From Azolla caroliniana (taxonomy: Eukaryota; Polypodiophyta): a DNA stretch of 64,000 bases. The position numbers and the translations under genes were made by a program. Position 1 is the first letter of the stretch. Each line of letters starts with the position of its first letter. The stretch lies in assembly GCA_043228905.1 (NCBI GenBank), contig JBHGNT010000021.1, positions 13,082,001 through 13,146,000 of the forward strand. The letters are read 5' to 3'. Of the stretch, positions 9,660 to 18,890 are shown in pieces. The notes below the pieces were generated by a model. The model saw nothing but the letters and a program-made list of their open reading frames with translations, made no database searches and was not told the origin of the DNA.

Positions 9660-10649
9660 CTCGCATGCTTTCACCCTGGTACGTTGACTCCGGAGTGTCT
9701 AACCATAGGACGAGCCACAAAGAGTGGTTCTCGTATCTAGAAAAACCGGGAGTTGTCGAAACCGGAGATGACACCCCTGACCCAATCGAACATGTTGGAG
9801 AAGTTTCGTTAAGTCATGTCGGACAAAACGGGAAGTTGATGATTGTATTACATGTTCCAACAATTACGAAGAACCTAGTGTTGGTTGGATAGATCGTCAA
9901 CCATGGGATGCAAGTACGATTCACGCCCAAGCTTGGAATTCGAAGATAATGGACCAGTTGCGTAAGATGGGGTTTGTTGCCTCCAAATCCAACTCATCGT
10001 TGTTCATCCGAAAGGGTCCGAAAGGTCCGATATGCATTCTGTTATATGTCAACGACTTGGTGGTCATCAGACCTTCCTGAAATCGGCAGAGTGAAGTCCC
10101 AACTGTCAGAAGCATTTGAAATGAAGGATCTTGGGGACCTTCATTACTTCCTTGGGATCGAAGGGATCCATACCCCAGACAACATATTGTTGTCACAATG
10201 ATAGTATGTTTTGAATATGTTGTACAAGTCTTGAATGGAATCAAAAGCTACCTCCCAACTCCGGACCTACCTACAATGAGAAACGGTTTCGACAAATTGT
10301 CGGAAGCCTCATCTACCTAACCATCACCCAATCCGACATCAACTACCCGATCGGAGTGATCAGTCAATTTATGTAGAAGCCGACCGTCGAGCACCTTTAG
10401 TGCGCGCATCGACTATTGAGATATGTGAGCGGCACTATAGATCGAGGATTGTTACGCCGACACAGTATAACCAGATAGTTAGTCGATTATACAAATGTCA
10501 ATTGGGCCGGTGACGCGTCGGATCATCGGTCAACATCCAACTTCATGTTCTGTCTTGGTAGCTCACGGCTGTTGCATGGAGTAGCAAGAAGCAGCCGACA
10601 GTGGCTCTGTCGACTACTAAGACTGAGTATCAAGGTGCTACCATCACCA
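9660..10649 (+). pseudogene. Copia element 1, left part (protease joined to RT/RNase H by an internal deletion)
   Basis: 9,665-9,892 encodes a Ty1/copia protease start (SPWYVDSGVSNH, with DSG retained) up to TKNLVLVG. At about 9,930 the sequence jumps straight into the late RT (AWNSKIMDQLRKMGFV), so gag-pre-integrase, integrase and early RT are missing. The RT box reads YVND instead of YVDD. The phrase LGDLHYFLGIE and RNase H remnants follow, with many stops and frameshifts. The element resumes at 24,359, after insertion C. Confidence 0.8.
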
Positions 10650-10654
10650 CCTGT

Positions 10655-11126
10655 TGTTACCGATTAGGAACACAGTCTACGGTCAGTCCGTTGACCTAGA
10701 CCTCAAGGTGACTGTGTTGCAACGAATGATATCGTCGTAGTGTAATATTTCTAAGTGGGCTACCTCCCGTAATCTAGTAGCGTATAAGGGAGACGGCTAC
10801 AACCGAGCTCCTTAGACAGTGGACTAGCAACCACGTTGTTACTCACGCCTACGTTCTTACGGTTGTGCTACACCACCAAGAATCCCAAACACACAGTAGA
10901 TTAACCACGGATGCACACAGAGATAAGAGAAGATATAACTATATTAAGATACGCCTTTTACATTCAAAATTACACGCTACCTCTATCAGAGGATTTCTGC
11001 CCTTTATATATGCAGGGTCTTTTAGCCGTTCATGCTTCCTGTGTGAACCATTTAAATGCGTTACAATATTACTATATTCTATATTTTTGTGCTCTTGTCC
11101 GTCGGTTACTATTCCGGCGGACAACA
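10655..11126. mobile_element. Left LTR of element C
   Basis: The LTR begins TGTTACCG and ends GGACAACA. From 10,717 on it matches 23,965-24,358 as a direct repeat. The host copia sequence is interrupted exactly here, with a 5-bp target duplication CCTGT at 10,650-10,654 and 24,359-24,363. A minus-strand TATATAAAG (within 11,008-11,020) suggests a minus-strand orientation, but I see no clear PBS or PPT next to the LTR. Confidence 0.88.
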
Positions 11127-13579
11127 CCTGGCACGTCGGACTTATCCCTTTAATCTTCCTCCAAAATGGCCCTGATATTTGGTTCTGCTCCGGTGTCCAG
11201 GTCCGGAGATGGCGTAGGGCCCGTAGGCGCATCGTTGTGTGGTTCCCCTCCTTGCTCGGGAGGGCTTCCCATTGTGTCGTTGCCTTCTTGTGTGGGTGGT
11301 CTGGGTTCTGCAGGCTATTCTTGTCCTATTGTGGTTGGTTCAGCCATCGGCAGGCTTGTGGTAGGTCGCGGTTCTGTCTCGTCCGTAGCTTCCTCCGTGA
11401 TGTCGGCCGTAGCCGTACGCTCCAATGAGTGGGGTTGGGGTTCCTCTTGGTCCGGAACGTCTTCCGTGATGTCGGCCATAGTCGTACGCTCCGGTGGTTG
11501 GGGTTCCTCTTGGTCGGCGGTTTCGCTTTCTGGTATTGCGGGGGGCTCCGCTCGCCGTTCCGTGTTGTCCACCGTAGTGGTAATTTCCGGTGACATGGGC
11601 TGAGGTTCCTCTTGTCCGGCAATATCCGGAATTGGTATCGCGATGGATTCCTCGTTTGTTCACGTGCTGCCGGTTTGCATGATCTAGTGAAACAGGTCCT
11701 CCTGACTTTCACCAAAATCATCTAGTAGCTGCGCGAGTTCCTCGGAATGTTGGTCCGCTAGCGTGCGATAGTCTTATGCTAGGTCCTCGCGTACTGCCGC
11801 AATGCTTTCCTCATTGAGTTTGTAGAACCCTCGGCCGTCTTTCCTTCGGTTCTCCCAGTCCGCCCGATACGTATGCAATTCCGCCGCTTGTGCGGCCCAC
11901 GCCATCCATCCTTTGTCTAGCGCCGATTTTAATTGCGCTGTAAACCTCTCCCGATTCCTTTGCAGAAGTATGCGCACGTTGTCAGTTATTGCTTGGCAAC
12001 GGTTGCGTGCTTCTTCTACGGATTTCTTGAGGTTTTCGATTTCTTGTTTACTAATCGTTGTCGCTTCCTCATAAGTACTCCTCATTCCTGCCCATAGTTG
12101 AGATTCCTTCAAATGTAGTTCTTCCAGCTTTCCCATTTCATTGTTCAAGCGGATTTCTAGTTGATGCCTCCTCTCTTGTTCTCCAACCAGCTGCTCATCA
12201 AATCATGCTTTCTTTTTGTCGAATAACGCACGGAGTCCCGTAATCGCCACTTTCTATTTTTTCGCTTCCTCCCGTAGTTTGGCGTTTTCTTCTTTCGTGC
12301 GGGTGTATTGTGTTGTGTTGCCTCCACAGCCAGTTTCTCTTCAAGTGTTTTTACTACCTTTCGGCTGTTGGCCCGGATGTCCTTCTCTTTGTCCAAGTAC
12401 TAGCGAAGTTCGGAGCGAAGACGGTCAATCTCGGATTCCGCCAGTTGCACGGCCCGTTTTGCTTTTGAGGAAATTGCAGTGTGGACTTCAATTTCTTCTT
12501 TCAGGGCCTCGACGGTGTTGGCCGTTGGTTGAGCTACCTATTGCGCCGTAGTCACGTTACACTCCAACTCCACGATGCGTGCGTTGGCCTTTTGTAGCTC
12601 GGCTTGGGTCAGTTTCACAGTCTTGCAGACATTTTTATTTTTAATCGCCATATCCTTGGCGCCTATACTGACCTTCGCCAGTTCCCGATGAACTTCGACA
12701 AGGGCCACGTTTAATGGGGGTAGTTCCATCCCCATTCAGCATATACCGACGTTCCTCTGTCTGTTGACTCTGGCTAACTGATCCTCATCATCGCTTTCCG
12801 CTGTTTGTGTTAGCGCGCGCTCGATCATTTGGCGCTCCGCATGCTCCTCAGCCATTTGTTGTGAGACTTTTATTTGTTGTGTTGCCAAAAATTCCATGAG
12901 TTCAAAAGTGGTTCCAAACTCATGGGCCGTGTCCGGAATAGCCGGATATGCCAGGACCTCGCTTTCCGCTGTAAATACGCCTTTCCCCCGTTGTGACTGG
13001 GCCGTAATGATCGGCCGTGGTTCTTGGATTATTTCGAAGTTGGTGTTGGGCTTCGTAGCTACGGAGCTGTCGACCATGGTCACCGTCTCTGTGGCCGCGA
13101 GTGTGTCTTTAACTAACCCACGCCCATCTTTCCTATCCAGTCTCCGCCGCTTCGGCCTCGGGCTTTCCTGTCGTGGTTCGGCTTTCTGCTCTTGTCCCGC
13201 TTCCTCGGTGCACTCAGCCTGCTCTTCCTGTGTTGTTCGCATGTTCGGATGGGCGGATTGGGGTTCATCCTCCCACTCTGTGGTGGCTAACTCTGCTAAC
13301 CTTTGCTTCGCGGATCGTGGCGGCGGCGTGAGTTTGTTGGGTTGCAGTGTCGGCAGACCTCGGGGTGGGAATAGTATCGTCAGATACTGTTGTATGATAG
13401 GCCTGAGCTTTTTGCCTCCTTCATACGCGTACAGGACTTCCCGTAATGCTGTCCCCGTAATGACCCCCCAATCGACCATACGCCCTTCAAAGGTATCAAT
13501 GATGATACATGCCTTCTACTTGGGCATCCCATATGCGTTTACATGTACGCATTCGACCTCCAACAGGACCTTGGCTATC
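11127..13579 (-). pseudogene. Element C internal ORF: unknown coiled-coil protein, broken
   Basis: A chain of minus-strand open segments (about 13,560-12,736, 12,735-12,538, 12,396-12,157, 12,148-11,774, 11,663-11,315) reads as one protein broken by stops and frame changes. The start region (VDWGVITGTALREVLYAYEGGKKLRP) is followed by a Pro/Lys/Arg-rich stretch (PRPKRRRLDRKDGRG). Next are several hundred residues of heptad-like coiled coil (for example ELQKANARIVELE and EIENLKKSVEEARNRC), and a Pro/Glu/Thr-rich tail. I recognise no gag, protease, RT or integrase, so C appears non-autonomous. The family is unknown. Confidence 0.55.
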
Positions 13580-13714
13580 CTTATGATATTAGATTATATA
13601 TTCTAAAAACAATACACATAAACTTGTTATCACAATGGTTAAGGATTTGACATGCGTATAACAAGGTTGTGGGTTCAATTCCTTTCCAGACAAAATGTGA
13701 GTGTCATCATGACA
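13580..13714 (-). mobile_element. Chromovirus A, remnant of 3' LTR with tRNA-like core
   Basis: Direct repeat of 23,811-23,942. Read on the minus strand it begins TGTCATGATGACAC right after a polypurine tract, so its outer edge is certain. The inner LTR portion found at the other end (beyond 23,811) is missing here, so this LTR is truncated. On the plus strand it contains a tRNA-like stretch: aatggttaagg (A-box-like) and gggttcaattcc (B-box-like), about 45 bp apart. Confidence 0.75.
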
Positions 13715-13729
13715 CTATCCCCCTTCTTC
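13715..13729 (-). other. Polypurine tract of chromovirus A
   Basis: On the minus strand gaagaagggggatag lies immediately before the TG of the 3' LTR. The TGA stop of the polyprotein (13,728-13,730) overlaps the start of the tract. Confidence 0.8.
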
Positions 13730-13933
13730 AACGACACGTCTCACGGATCGTAAGATTCGTAGTAGGACGTGGTTTATGAGGATATTTGCGATGAAATGTG
13801 GTGACCATGTCCGCAGCATTGGAAAGATTTGCAGCAAGTTCCCAACTTCGATTGTTGGGGGTATAGCCTAGCCAATCAACCAAGTAATACAACTTGTTGC
13901 GCACGATTTTAGAATCGAGAATGGCGGCAACGT
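13728..13933 (-). pseudogene. Chromovirus A integrase C-terminus: chromodomain (split by element B)
   Basis: Minus-strand reading gives VAAILDSKIVRNKLYYLVDWLGY, then SWELAANLSNA and TFHRKYPHKPRP: a chromodomain (aromatic Y/W cage pattern, WLGY, WE--NL) as in Ty3/gypsy chromoviruses, where it steers integration to chromatin. The preceding residues (EFLEGPDFDV) lie 5 kb away at about 18,895-18,940. Element B has inserted between them, flanked by ACGT. Confidence 0.85.
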
Positions 13934-14607
13934 TGTCGCGTTGTTACGCACGTGCGTGGAGAAGGGCGGAACCACGGGGGTCTTGGACTAAGGAGAAGGG
14001 GAGAAGGAATAGGACTTCGGAATGGAGCTTAGCACAAGAAGAGAAAGAATGAACAAGAGGAAGATGGAGGCCAAATGCTCAACAAGATATATTAGAACCG
14101 AAAACCGATTACAAAATGGCGGCCGCGTAGGCCGCACCAAACGACTATGATAAACCCGAAACCCTAATCCGACGAAGAAGAAAAGAAACCCTAAACCTAA
14201 CGCTCGTCCTATGTGGTATACCTTTCGCACTCAAAATAGGCAAACCCCACAATGGTGCTCTTCCTCTCCCTTTATAGCACAAGGAGGGAAGACTGTTACA
14301 TAAAGGTGCTACAAAATATCCCCTTTCAATCAATGGGGATATTTCCCTTGATTTTAGGGGAGGTGGGAAGGATGGGTCTTAACTCCCACCTCTACACGAA
14401 CTACTATGTACCTATCTCTCTCTCTCACGTGGATGTGCGCGCAAAAGCACATCACCTTTACACTTTACAAATCCTAAGGTGCATTTCTAGCACCACACTT
14501 ATCACTATCGACAAATAGAAATACAACATCTTGATGTGCAACGTTGCACATCGCGGGTTTGCTTACTTCGCTCGGTTTTCCGCCTATGGACGAAAATCTT
14601 CACGACA
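13934..14607 (-). mobile_element. Element B, 3' LTR (left)
   Basis: 674 bp, starting TGTCGCG and ending CACGACA on the plus strand, nearly identical to 18,219-18,890. On the minus strand, ggttaggtgggggcgga just inside (14,608-14,624) is a polypurine tract, so the element reads on the minus strand. A minus-strand TATAAAG and telobox-like aaaccctaa repeats lie within it. The 4-bp flanks ACGT (13,930-13,933 and 18,891-18,894) are the target duplication. Confidence 0.93.
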
Positions 14608-14618
14608 TCCGCCCCCAC

Positions 14619-17534
14619 CTAACCGCACATCCACCGGTATGTGCCAAAAGGGGAACAAAACGCGAGATTTTCGGCCAAGGCGGCCAACCGAGCCCTTGAC
14701 AACCTCGTGGGCTTGCCCGGCTTAGTCTTCCACTTCGAGCAAGTCCACCCCGTCCACACGAACCACCGTCGCCTTCCGGCCCACCATCTCCGCCGAATGG
14801 TCTCGAACCGTCGGCTCCATCCGATCCGCCACACTTGACGACGTTCGCCGAGTCGTTGCCTCCACCCGATCCGCCACGTCCACCGTGTTTCCTCGAACCA
14901 CCGTCTACATCCGGACCGCCGTTTCCGATGCCCGCGCTTTCTTCCCCGATCGGTCCTCCCGAACGCCGTTGCCGACCCTTTGTCCGCCTCGCATATTCTC
15001 CGGATCCGCCTTTTTCGTGCCGCGCACCTCGTCGTGCCGACTCTTCTCGCTCCGCGCTTGCCTTCCGTAGGCTTTCCCCGTACGTCGGTGTCGTCCTCCG
15101 AATGCGTGCTCGTGCTTCGGTCCTTCGATGACCCCATCACGCATTTTTTGCCTTCCCTTTGCTTGCCGTGCTCTCTCGCCGTAGAGCATACCATCGTTCC
15201 CGTGCTCGTTGCTTGGCCCTCATGCGGCCGCATTGCACGTTTCGCATTCCGCTCCTCTTCGCGTACCCTTTCGGAAAGGTACCTTTCTTCCCCGACCTCC
15301 GTTTCGCTCGGAGGAACACCCTCTTGGCCCTCTTGGCCCGCTCGACCGCACACATCCTTCGTGATGTCGTGTTCGTTCTTTTGGGCGCATACATCTTCGT
15401 TCTCCGCGACCTCCCGTATGCCTCTCTCGGTGCCTTCATCCGTTGTGGCCTTCGTCCCCTCGCCGCCACCGTCCGCCACTCTTGGTCTCACGTCGGCACT
15501 CGCGCCGACCGCCGGAGTCTCTATAGCCGGTGTGGAGGATCCCTCTCGGGCCTTATCTTCGTGGCCGCCGGTCTTAGCCTCTCCGTAGGCCACCTCTTCC
15601 CACCAATCTTCCCTAGCATCGTGCCAGGTCTTGTCGTCGCCGCCTTCCTCCTCGTATTCGCCTCTCGAAGGCGTGATCCGACCGTCATCTTCGGTCGCTC
15701 GATGTGGCTCCTTCGTAGGCATGCTTGTGTCTTGGCCCTCCATCGGCCGTATTGCATGCATCTCGTCTCGCTCTTCCGCCGTAGACCCGACCTCCGTGTC
15801 GGTCTTCTCCTCCTTTGTCGCCGTAGCCCGTTCCGACACGGGCTCGCCGTCTTGGACCCACCCGTCCACCATCTCGTACCGGATATCCGTTCCGGTAACC
15901 TCGTACGCTCCGGCCTCCGACTCCTCGCCGCCACCCGCCGTTTCTCCGGTCTTATGTTGATCCGCAACCGCCGTAGTCTCTAGAGTGGGTATGGAGGGTC
16001 TCGTTTGTTTCCGTTTTTCCCCCGAACCATGGTCGTCGTGCCCGGTTAGCCTCCATCTCGCGCTTACCGGCTCCCATCGTAACCGTAACCGGCCAATCGG
16101 TCTCGCCGGCTTCCTTCGGTTTGGGCCCGGTTCGCCGGCCCTTACTCTCTTCTTCTTCCGTGCCGTATTCCGGTCGGGTCGGTTCCCGACTCTCTCCTCG
16201 TTTCCGCTCCGGTCCTCTCCGTCGGACCCACCGTATACACCCATTCCGGGCCCCGCATACTCGTCTTCGTATGCGCTCTCTCCGGGCCTCACCTCCTCAC
16301 GGTCACCGCCCATCTCTCCGGTCTCACGTTGGCATTCGAGCACAACCGCCGAAGTCTCCGGCCCCGGTGTCAAGGGGTCTAGCCTCCGTCCGCTCCAATC
16401 TTCCTTCTCGTTTCCGTTGCCCGCCTTGCCGCCGTCATCTCCCGTCGCACTAAGCCTCATGCCGGCACTCGGGCCGGCCATTGGAGCCTCTAGGATTGGT
16501 GTGGGTAAGGACCCGGCACCGCCGCTTGTTGTCTCCGTAGCCGCTTTCGTTCGGATGTCGTTGTCCGCGGCTCCCCCATCTCCGATTCCGTAAGCCTCTA
16601 GTATGCTTGCCACCACCTCTTCTTCGCCGTTCTCCGCGTCATTTTGTTTGCCCGCCTTGCTGCCGCCACCGCCCGTCGTTCTAGGTCTCGTGCCGGCACT
16701 CGGGCCGACCGCCGAAGCCTCTAGGGCCGGTGTGTGGAAGGTCGCGGCACCACCGCTCGCCTCCTCTCCGCTCGATGTTTTGGGCCGCCGTGCCCCGAAT
16801 CTTCCGCCCACTTTCGAAGTGGCGCTCTCCGCTTTGTAGTCACCGGCCTCATCCTTGGCCGTCCATTCGCCGCAAGACGAGAGGGTTTCTCGCTCCGCAC
16901 CCTCTCCCATGTCGTCGTCGTTTCGGTTGCCCGCCTTGCCGCCGCCACCGTCCGTCACTCTAGGCCTCTCGCCGGCTCTCGGGCCAGGTGCCGGAGTCTC
17001 TAGGACCGGTGTGTGGAAGGTCGCGACACCACCACTCCTCTCGTCCGTAGCCACCTCCATTCGGACATCGTCGTCCGTGGCTACCCCGTCTTCGGTTTCG
17101 CAAGCATCGAGTATGCTTGCCGCCGCCTCTTCTTCGTCGGTCTCGTCCTCATCTCGGTTGTCCGCCTTGCCGCCGCCACCGCCCGTAGCTCTAGGTCTCG
17201 TGCCGGCACTCGGGCCGACCGCCGAAGCCTCTAGGGCCGGTGTGTGGAAGGTCGCGACACCGACGCTCGTCTCCTCCCGACTCGATGTTTCGGGCCACCG
17301 TGTCCCGAAACCGTAGTTACCGGCCTCCATGGCCGTCGCTTCACCGCAAGGCAAGAGGGTCGCTTGCTCCGCACCCTCTCCCTTGTCACCGTCGTACGCT
17401 CTTCCGGCCTCGATTTTCGCAGTCACGATCTCGCACGCCTCCCATACCAACGCCTCGAAGTCGTACTCCTCCGGTTGGTCGTGCATCGAGCTCTCTTCCG
17501 GCGGTGGTGTGTAGCCGCCCACCGCGCTCTCTTC
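14619..17534 (-). CDS. Element B long repeat ORF in the place of pol
   Basis: About 970 codons, in the same frame as the upstream gag and separated from it by one TGA (17,535-17,537). It has no retroviral enzyme motif. The sequence is acidic and Gly/Ala/Glu-rich. It holds about seven copies of a module of about 33 residues typified by ATFHTPALEASAVGPSAG then RPR-TGGGG-KA, in the order near-perfect to decayed, with variable acidic spacers. The last 150 residues are strongly basic with many Trp/Arg (WRIGWRQR), ending FGTYRWMCG just before the polypurine tract. Element D ends its ORF with a matching MYRWTCS. Function is unknown; the very GC-rich codon use contrasts with the flanking DNA. Confidence 0.6.
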   Translation of the reverse strand, partial: EESAVGGYTPPPEESSMHDQPEEYDFEALVWEACEIVTAKIEAGRAYDGDKGEGAEQATLLPCGEATAMEAGNYGFGTRWPETSSREETSVGVATFHTPALEASAVGPSAGTRPRATGGGGGKADNRDEDETDEEEAAASILDACETEDGVATDDDVRMEVATDERSGGVATFHTPVLETPAPGPRAGERPRVTDGGGGKAGNRNDDDMGEGAERETLSSCGEWTAKDEAGDYKAESATSKVGGRFGARRPKTSSGEEASGGAATFHTPALEASAVGPSAGTRPRTTGGGGSKAGKQNDAENGEEEVVASILEAYGIGDGGAADNDIRTKAATETTSGGAGSLPTPILEAPMAGPSAGMRLSATGDDGGKAGNGNEKEDWSGRRLDPLTPGPETSAVVLECQRETGEMGGDREEVRPGESAYEDEYAGPGMGVYGGSDGEDRSGNEERVGNRPDRNTARKKKRVRAGEPGPNRRKPARPIGRLRLRWEPVSARWRLTGHDDHGSGEKRKQTRPSIPTLETTAVADQHKTGETAGGGEESEAGAYEVTGTDIRYEMVDGWVQDGEPVSERATATKEEKTDTEVGSTAEERDEMHAIRPMEGQDTSMPTKEPHRATEDDGRITPSRGEYEEEGGDDKTWHDAREDWWEEVAYGEAKTGGHEDKAREGSSTPAIETPAVGASADVRPRVADGGGEGTKATTDEGTERGIREVAENEDVCAQKNEHDITKDVCGRAGQEGQEGVPPSETEVGEERYLSERVREEERNAKRAMRPHEGQATSTGTMVCSTAREHGKQREGKKCVMGSSKDRSTSTHSEDDTDVRGKPTEGKRGARRVGTTRCAARKRRIRRICEADKGSATAFGRTDRGRKRGHRKRRSGCRRWFEETRWTWRIGWRQRLGERRQVWRIGWSRRFETIRRRWWAGRRRWFVWTGWTCSKWKTKPGKPTRLSRARLAALAENLAFCSPFGTYRWMCG

Positions 17535-18176
17535 TCAGCCGCTCGCGGGTCGTGTTGTGGCCGACCACCTCTTATCATGTTGTCGGCACACCCGTTCTAC
17601 TTCGGGCCACTCCTCGGTGAGACCATGCGCCCCATAATCGTCTTGAAGCTCGAACATGATGTCCATCCTCTCCTCATGATGGACCGTCTTCAAAAATAGG
17701 AGGACTTTGTCCGCCCCCACCGATCTCCGTTCCCACTCCGAGAGTTGAGAGAAACGACGCTCGAACTCTCGGAATGCCTCCATTGCGCCCCGATGGTGCC
17801 TCGCCGACGCCACCCACCGATCGAACTCTCGCCGACCTCTTACCTCCGATTCCGCGCACCCGTATGCCTCCATTAGAGCCCCTTCAAAGGACTCCCACGA
17901 TTCGTGAGCTTCTTGGAGCTCCTTGACCTCCTCGTACTTTGATGCGGCCGCCGCTCGACGAAAGAACTCTAGCCTCGTCGCTTCGTCCACGCCCATCCCC
18001 CTCATTTCCGCATCGTAGGCTCTCAAAAATTTTGGGACCTCCTTCCCATCGAACCGGCCAACTAGACGGACCACCCTTTCGACCGCTTGTTGAGCCGCCT
18101 CTCGCCTCGCCCTCTTCCGTCCGGCGTCCATCAAGATCTTTGTCATCATCTCCTCGAAGTCGAAGCCTTCTTCCAT
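17535..18176 (-). CDS. Element B gag
   Basis: 213 codons from the ATG at 18,176. Hydrophobic/helical capsid-type residues include VERVVRLVGRFDGKEVPKFL, ESWESFEGALMEAYG, AFREFERRFSQLSEWE and KVLLFLKTV, a Ty3/gypsy gag pattern. The last part aligns by eye with gag of element F (EEFEKWFAWLS, VLLFIKSVD, VKRVCSHFDK). The frame stops at a single TGA and then stays open for 970 more codons, so the gag may be fused or read through. No zinc knuckle is seen. Confidence 0.75.
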   Translation of the reverse strand: MEEGFDFEEMMTKILMDAGRKRARREAAQQAVERVVRLVGRFDGKEVPKFLRAYDAEMRGMGVDEATRLEFFRRAAAASKYEEVKELQEAHESWESFEGALMEAYGCAESEVRGRREFDRWVASARHHRGAMEAFREFERRFSQLSEWERRSVGADKVLLFLKTVHHEERMDIMFELQDDYGAHGLTEEWPEVERVCRQHDKRWSATTRPASG

Positions 18177-18195
18177 CTCTTTCTCCCTTGCCGCC

Positions 18196-18218
18196 CTTCA
18201 CGTCGGGTTCACCAAAGA
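18196..18218 (-). other. Primer-binding site of element B
   Basis: On the minus strand, right after the 5' LTR end (CGCGACA), the sequence reads tctTTGGTGAACCCGACGTG. TGGTGAACCC begins with the complement of a tRNA CCA end. The same site follows the LTRs of D (one base changed) and F. Confidence 0.7.
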
Positions 18219-18890
18219 TGTCGCGTTGTTACACGCGTGCGTGGAGAAGGGCGGAACCACGGGGGTCTTGGACTAAGGAGAAGGGGAGAAGGAATAGGAC
18301 TTCGGAATGGAGCTTAGCACAAGAAGAGAAAGAATGAACAAGAGGAAGATGGAGGCCAAATGCTCAACAAGATATATTAGAACCGAAAACCGATTACAAA
18401 ATGGCGGCCGCGTAGGCCGCACCAAACGACTATGATAAACCCGAAACCCTAATCCGACGAAGAAGAAAAGAAACCCTAAACCTAACGCTCGTCCTATGTG
18501 GTATACCTTTCGCACTCAAAATAGGCAACCCCCACAATGGTGCTCTTCCTCTCCCTTTATAGCACAAGGAGGGAAGACCGTTACATAAAGGTGCTACAAA
18601 ATATCCCCTTTCAATCAATGGGGATATTTCCCTTGATTTTAGGGGAGGTGGGAAGGATGGGTCTTAACTCCCACCTCTACACGAACTACTATGTACCTAC
18701 CTCTCTCTCACGTGGATGTGCGCGCAAAAGCACATCACCTTTACACTTTACAAATCCTAAGGTGCATTTCTAGCACCACACTTATCACTATCGACAAATA
18801 GAAATACAACATCTTGATGTGCAACGTTGCACATCGCGGGTTTGCTTACTTCGCTCGGTTTTCCGCCTATGGACGAAAATCTTCACGACA
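18219..18890 (-). mobile_element. Element B, 5' LTR (right)
   Basis: 672 bp, nearly identical to the left LTR, which implies a recent insertion. It ends CTTCACGACA followed by the target duplicate ACGT and then chromovirus A coding sequence. Confidence 0.93.

Noticed and set aside
10865-11600. Plus-strand Cys/Trp/Ser-rich ORFs crossing the C LTR edge
   Set aside because: They span an LTR and antisense of the coiled-coil ORF; no conserved domain.
13620-13690. Functional tRNA gene
   Set aside because: Only A- and B-box-like words are present; I could not form an acceptor stem, and the copy at 23,830-23,920 has a damaged B box.
14835-17700. Many plus-strand ORFs of 60-270 codons in the GC-rich part of element B
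   Set aside because: They are antisense shadows of the long minus-strand ORF; their composition (Ser/Arg/Pro/Leu) reflects GC-rich antisense codons, with no domain.
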